Source: Candidatus Thermokryptus sp.
Lineage (GTDB): Bacteria; Bacteroidota; Ignavibacteria; Kryptoniales; Kryptoniaceae
Direction: 5' to 3'
DNA length: 9,107 nt
NCBI GenBank assembly: GCA_028276305.1
Contig: JAPYWO010000027.1
Span: forward strand, 1-9,107
Shown here: positions 6,445-9,107 of the stretch, in pieces
Position numbering within the stretch: position 1 is the stretch's first letter
Layout: each line of letters starts with the position of its first letter
The notes under the pieces: model-generated
Told to the model about the DNA's origin: nothing
Database searches by the model: none
Seen by the model: only the letters and a program-made list of their open reading frames with translations
Translations under genes and position numbers: made by a program

Positions 6445-7647
6445 ATGGCAAAGATAATTATCCTTGGTGGTTCTTTTGCTGGATTGACAGCAGCTTTTGA
6501 CCTGAAGAGAAAGCTTAAAGATAAAGCCGAAATCACAGTAATATCAAAAGCAGAGAAGTTCGTTTTCATTCCTTCTCTTATTTGGGTTCCCTTTGGGTGG
6601 CGCAAGCCAGAAGACATATCCTTTGAAATTGAACCGATACTCAAGGAAAAAGACATAAAATTTGTTCATGCGGAAGCGAAAAAAATTTTGCCACAGGAGA
6701 ATAAAGTTGAAACAACCTCAGGTATCTATGAATATGATTTTCTTTTGATAGCCACCGGACCCGATTTAAACTTTTCAGAGGTTGAAGGGCTTGGACCACA
6801 TAATGGATACACAACCTCAATTTGTACGGTTGAACATGCGCTTCACGCTGGGGAAAAATGGGAAGAATTCGTGAAAAATCCAGGACCTATTGTCATAGGT
6901 GCAACTCAGAAAGCAAGTTGTTTTGGCGCAGCTTATGAATATGTTTTTAACATTGAGTACGCAGCAAGAAAAGCAGGTATAAGAGATAAGGTTGATATAA
7001 CTTTTGTAACATCTGAACCATTCCTTGGAAATTTTGGTATAGGCGGAGTTGGTAATTCTAAAAAGATGACCGAGTATTTCTTTAAGAAGCTCGGTATCCG
7101 AGGGATTACAAATGTTGCAATTGAGAAAATCAGTGAAGATAGAATTTACCTTTCAAATGGTGAAGTTTTACCGTTCAAATATGCGATGATAATTCCTCCA
7201 TTCCTTGGTGTTAAGGCAGTGCGTGATTCTGGGCTTGGCAACGAAGCAGGTTTTATCCCGGTTGATAGCACATATCGGCATTTGAATTATGATAATATCT
7301 ATGCTGCTGGCGTTGCGGTTGCGGTCAAATATCCCGAACCAACGCAAATTCCAATAGGTGTTCCTAAAACTGGTTATATGTCTGAGGTAATGGCAAGGGT
7401 TGCTGCTGAAAATATCGCTTCAAAAGTTCTCGGTAAAAATCACGGGTCAAGATTGCCCTTTGAGGATATAGCGCCTCTTTGTGTAATGGACGCTGGCAAT
7501 ATGGGTGTTTTATTTGTTGCAAGTAGAGTGTTTAAACCGAGAAAGTACCATATACTCTTCCCCGGTCCCTGGTCACATTGGGTTAAAGTTTGGTTTGAAA
7601 AGTATTACCTTTGGAAGATGAGAAATGGATATACGCAATTGCCATAA
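6445..7647 (+). CDS. sqr: Sulfide:quinone oxidoreductase (FAD-dependent)
   Basis: Membrane-associated flavoprotein that oxidises sulfide to polysulfide or zero-valent sulfur and sends two electrons to quinone. It has 400 residues, close to bacterial SQR. The FAD loop IILGGSFAGLTAA is at 5-17 and DFLLIATGP at 98-106. Three cysteines, Cys127, Cys159 and Cys346, match the spacing of the three redox cysteines described for Aquifex aeolicus SQR (124, 156, 347), which separates it from ordinary type II NADH dehydrogenases. The C-terminal stretch with WVKVWFEKYYLWKMRNGY (379-396) is the amphipathic, aromatic-rich segment that anchors SQR to the membrane surface. No signal peptide is seen. A modest AAGGT precedes the ATG. 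Flavocytochrome c sulfide dehydrogenase flavoprotein is the main alternative, but no cytochrome or export signal is nearby. Confidence 0.88.
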   Translation: MAKIIILGGSFAGLTAAFDLKRKLKDKAEITVISKAEKFVFIPSLIWVPFGWRKPEDISFEIEPILKEKDIKFVHAEAKKILPQENKVETTSGIYEYDFLLIATGPDLNFSEVEGLGPHNGYTTSICTVEHALHAGEKWEEFVKNPGPIVIGATQKASCFGAAYEYVFNIEYAARKAGIRDKVDITFVTSEPFLGNFGIGGVGNSKKMTEYFFKKLGIRGITNVAIEKISEDRIYLSNGEVLPFKYAMIIPPFLGVKAVRDSGLGNEAGFIPVDSTYRHLNYDNIYAAGVAVAVKYPEPTQIPIGVPKTGYMSEVMARVAAENIASKVLGKNHGSRLPFEDIAPLCVMDAGNMGVLFVASRVFKPRKYHILFPGPWSHWVKVWFEKYYLWKMRNGYTQLP

Positions 7648-7649
7648 AA

Positions 7650-7670
7650 AATTATTGAAAATCAATAATT
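7650..7670. repeat. Perfect 8-bp AT-rich inverted repeat after sqr
   Basis: AATTATTG and CAATAATT flank a five-base loop directly after the sqr stop. Seven of eight pairs are A-T and no T run follows, so it is a poor terminator. It could be an mRNA-stabilising hairpin, a processing site or a protein-binding dyad. The rest of the gap to 7762 is AT-rich; I found no promoter in it with well-spaced boxes, so the zinc-ribbon and DUF2892 genes are probably read from upstream. Confidence 0.45.
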
Positions 7671-7762
7671 GAGTTGGTTAGAAAGTTTTAATTTCGTTTT
7701 TGAAACATTTGAATTGGTTTGGTTGTTATATGAAATTGAACGGTTTTGTAAAACTTAAAGGC

Positions 7763-7768
7763 GGAGGT
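7763..7768 (+). promoter_or_regulatory. Ribosome binding site fixing a TTG start
   Basis: GGAGGT lies 4 bases before TTG at 7773. The next candidate, an ATG fifteen codons inside the frame, has no such site, so the TTG is preferred. Confidence 0.65.
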
Positions 7769-7772
7769 AAAA

Positions 7773-8021
7773 TTGGTTACGACACCTGTCAACAAACAGA
7801 AGGCGAAGGTAATCGGGATGGTCATAACCGATTGTCCGAATTGCAAGAATCAAATTTTCCTTGAAAAGCAGAGCGTTAAACTTTGCCCGTATTGTGAGGC
7901 TGAGGTACACATTGACCTTGAAAACATTGATGTTCGCGTTTGGGCGGTTGTTCCTGAAAGACCTGCTCGTCGCAGGCGTAGAAGAAAAAGCACTGAAGAT
8001 ATTGATCTTTTAGCAAACTAA
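7773..8021 (+). CDS. Small zinc-ribbon-like protein with Arg-rich tail
   Basis: I do not recognise this 82-residue protein as a named family. Two knuckles, CPNC at 21-24 and CPYC at 38-41, are 13 residues apart, which fits a zinc ribbon or rubredoxin-like metal site. A strand-rich segment (IDLENIDVRVWAVV) follows, then six arginines and a lysine at 66-72, then a short acidic tail (TEDIDLL). The basic patch could contact nucleic acid, ribosome or acidic lipid. No membrane helix or signal peptide is visible. It starts with TTG behind a good ribosome site, and the DUF2892 gene follows after 19 bases with its own strong site. Redox-linked neighbours suggest a thiol or metal role, but the ribbon could equally be a structural zinc site in a regulator. 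Function is unknown. Confidence 0.75.
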   Translation: MVTTPVNKQKAKVIGMVITDCPNCKNQIFLEKQSVKLCPYCEAEVHIDLENIDVRVWAVVPERPARRRRRRKSTEDIDLLAN

Positions 8022-8040
8022 TTCAAGGAGGTAAAGTAAA

Positions 8041-8247
8041 ATGAAGGTAAACGAAGCAACCTGGGATAGGGTCTTGAGGGTAATCGTTGGTTTGTTTCTT
8101 CTTTCACTTCTTTTTTGGGTTGAGGGGAATGGGAAGTATTGGGGGTTGATTGGTCTTCTCCCGCTTATTACTGGTCTCGTTGGATATTGCCCAGCGTATT
8201 CACTTTTTAAGTTTTCAACCCGTAAGGAAACAAGCTCGGGGAGTTAA
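8041..8247 (+). CDS. DUF2892 (YgaP-like transmembrane) inner-membrane protein
   Basis: Tiny membrane protein of 68 residues. It shows the DUF2892 pattern: NEATWDRVLRVIVGL at the N terminus, two helices (about 11-27 and 34-49), and a closing CPAYSLF with Cys50. The same hairpin forms the membrane part of E. coli YgaP, where it is fused to a rhodanese, and lone copies are frequent beside sulfur-metabolism genes. Here there is no rhodanese domain. AAGGAGGT (8025-8032) sits 8 bases before the ATG. It is the last gene before the terminator at 8257-8291. Cys50 at the end of the second helix is the one residue likely to take part in thiol chemistry. The precise role of the family is not known. Confidence 0.88.
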   Translation: MKVNEATWDRVLRVIVGLFLLSLLFWVEGNGKYWGLIGLLPLITGLVGYCPAYSLFKFSTRKETSSGS

Positions 8248-8256
8248 TTTTTTTAT

Positions 8257-8291
8257 AAACGCCACCCTTAAAATTCCGGGGTGGCGTTTTT
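8257..8291 (+). terminator. Intrinsic terminator of the redox operon
   Basis: An 11-bp perfect stem pairs AAACGCCACCC (8257-8267) with GGGTGGCGTTT (8279-8289) around an 11-base loop, and Ts continue to 8291. It begins 9 bases after the DUF2892 stop and separates the arsR-led operon from the thioredoxin-DUF302 pair. Confidence 0.9.
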
Positions 8292-8307
8292 AGTTAAAAC
8301 AAATCAC

Positions 8308-8313
8308 TATAAC
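8308..8313 (+). promoter_or_regulatory. Possible -10 box next to the thioredoxin gene start
   Basis: TATAAC ends 5 bases before the ATG at 8319. No good -35 box is found at the right distance, since that space is the terminator stem and its T run. No ribosome site precedes the ATG. If this is a real -10 box, the transcript would begin at or next to the start codon, that is, leaderless. Confidence 0.3.
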
Positions 8314-8318
8314 TTTTC

Positions 8319-8711
8319 ATGTTGCTTTTTTATTTTGTAATTGCTCTGGTAGCTTTTATCCTCGCGATGAATTTAAGTGTTGTGTTAAGAGCTAAATTCA
8401 AGAAAGGTAAAGTTGTAAATGATATAGGAGGTAAGATCGGCGAGGCGATAAAGAGAGGCGAAAGGGTTATGCTTTACTTTTATAGTCCGACTTGCTCCGC
8501 TTGTAAAGTTCAAACGCCGATAATTGATAACTTGATTAACTTGGCTAACGGGAGGACGAAGATATTTAAAATTGATGTTAGTCGCGATGTTAATACGGCT
8601 TTAAAGTTTGGGGTTATGGGAACACCTTCAATCGTTGTAGTTGAAGATGGAAAAATAAAGGAATTTTTTGTCGGTGTTAAGTCGGAAAACATATTGAGGA
8701 GGTATGTATGA
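8319..8711 (+). CDS. Membrane-anchored thioredoxin-like protein (CSAC)
   Basis: Thiol-disulfide protein of 130 residues. A single hydrophobic helix (about 2-23) is followed directly by RAKFKKGK (24-31). By the positive-inside rule this places the thioredoxin domain in the cytoplasm, tethered to the membrane, rather than secreted; this is an inference. The domain keeps the fold marks: VMLYFYSPTCSACK with CSAC at 59-62 in place of WCGPC, KIDVSRD (84-90), and cis-Pro103 in MGTPS. The helix is not followed by a cleavage-like site. The stop overlaps the DUF302 start as ATGA. The gene follows the terminator at 8257-8291 by 27 bases and has no visible ribosome site. It could reduce a membrane-surface partner, for example SQR products or DUF302 cysteines. 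Confidence 0.88.
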   Translation: MLLFYFVIALVAFILAMNLSVVLRAKFKKGKVVNDIGGKIGEAIKRGERVMLYFYSPTCSACKVQTPIIDNLINLANGRTKIFKIDVSRDVNTALKFGVMGTPSIVVVEDGKIKEFFVGVKSENILRRYV

Positions 8712-9091
8712 ATTACGGGATTTCAAAACTTGTAAATTTAACTTATGAGGAAGCGATAAACAGAGTAACTGAGGAACTGAAAAAAGAGGGGTTTGGCGTT
8801 TTGACGACGATTGATGTAAAGGAGACATTGAAGAAAAAACTCGGTGTTGATTTTGACAAATATATAATTCTTGGCGCTTGCAATCCGCCGTTTGCTTATA
8901 AGGCGTTACAAGCAGAATATGACCTTGGTTTGTTGTTGCCTTGTAATGTGGTTGTTTATGAGAGGGACGGAAAAGTTTTCGTTTCCGCTTTTGACCCAAT
9001 GGTTATGACACAGATAATAGATAATCCAGCGTTAAAAGAAATAGCTCAAGAAGTTCGTAAAAAGCTTGAAAGGGTTATTCAAAATGTTTAA
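8708..9091 (+). CDS. DUF302 domain protein
   Basis: Cytoplasmic protein of 127 residues that is a complete DUF302 domain, a family of unproven function often found beside sulfur-oxidation, thioredoxin and metal-stress genes. Family marks are EEGFGV-like EGFGVLTTIDVKETLKKKLG (27-46), LGACNPPFAYKAL (55-67) with Cys58, and LLLPCNVVVYERDGKVFVS (75-93) with Cys79. Both cysteines are the conserved ones. The ATG at 8708 has GAGGAGG at 8696-8702 and overlaps the thioredoxin stop, so the two are co-translated and probably work together; a thioredoxin acting on Cys58 and Cys79 is a reasonable guess. Sixteen bases remain after its stop and contain no terminator. Confidence 0.9.
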   Translation: MNYGISKLVNLTYEEAINRVTEELKKEGFGVLTTIDVKETLKKKLGVDFDKYIILGACNPPFAYKALQAEYDLGLLLPCNVVVYERDGKVFVSAFDPMVMTQIIDNPALKEIAQEVRKKLERVIQNV

Positions 9092-9107
9092 AAACTAAAT
9101 GCGCTTT

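Noticed and set aside
6445..7647. Type II NADH dehydrogenase instead of SQR
   Set aside because: The three cysteines at SQR positions and the SQR-like C-terminal amphipathic segment favour SQR.
8628..8999. 123-codon minus-strand open frame
   Set aside because: It is antisense to the well-supported DUF302 gene and its product is low-quality, rich in Gln, Ser and Lys with no family signs.
1..9107. CRISPR array, insertion sequence, integrase or phage gene
   Set aside because: No direct repeat series, transposase or integrase motif, or attachment-type duplication beside the tRNA was seen on either strand.

Overview
This window suggests a thermophilic or thermotolerant bacterium of low GC content, most likely from the FCB side of the tree (Bacteroidota, Ignavibacteria or Kryptonia-like). 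That is an inference. It rests on AT-rich codon use, a two-domain protein disulfide oxidoreductase of the kind common in hyperthermophilic archaea and thermophilic bacteria, and the overall protein style. The two best promoters have ordinary sigma-70 hexamers, so the taxonomic call is loose.

Left part, minus strand (about 1-3140): a housekeeping block read right to left. A sigma-70 promoter drives a CAU-anticodon tRNA, followed by a strong intrinsic terminator, then tilS (tRNA-Ile lysidine synthetase), hpt (hypoxanthine phosphoribosyltransferase) and ftsH, which runs off the left edge after its Walker B motif. The tilS-hpt-ftsH order is a long-known conserved bacterial cluster.

Centre, plus strand (about 3165-8291): a long redox and sulfur operon. 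A promoter with the same hexamers as the tRNA promoter points the other way and overlaps AT-rich dyads that look like an ArsR operator. The genes are arsR1 and arsR2 (overlapping by 4 bp), a protein disulfide oxidoreductase, a CoA-disulfide reductase/NADH oxidase-type flavoprotein, a small CPWC glutaredoxin, a lone groES, a sulfide:quinone oxidoreductase, and, after a 125-base AT-rich gap, a small zinc-ribbon protein and a DUF2892 membrane protein. An 11-bp GC-rich hairpin with a T run ends the unit.

Right end (8319-9091): a second, short unit of a membrane-anchored thioredoxin-like protein (CSAC) and a DUF302 protein, overlapping by 4 bp.

Working model (inference): sulfide, polysulfide or a related thiol stress is sensed by the ArsR pair. 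SQR oxidises sulfide at the membrane and passes electrons to quinone. The flavoprotein, with PDO and glutaredoxin as possible partners, reduces polysulfide, persulfide or disulfide products in the cytoplasm. GroES, DUF2892, the zinc ribbon, the thioredoxin and DUF302 are accessory parts with unproven roles. No CRISPR array, insertion sequence or phage gene is visible.
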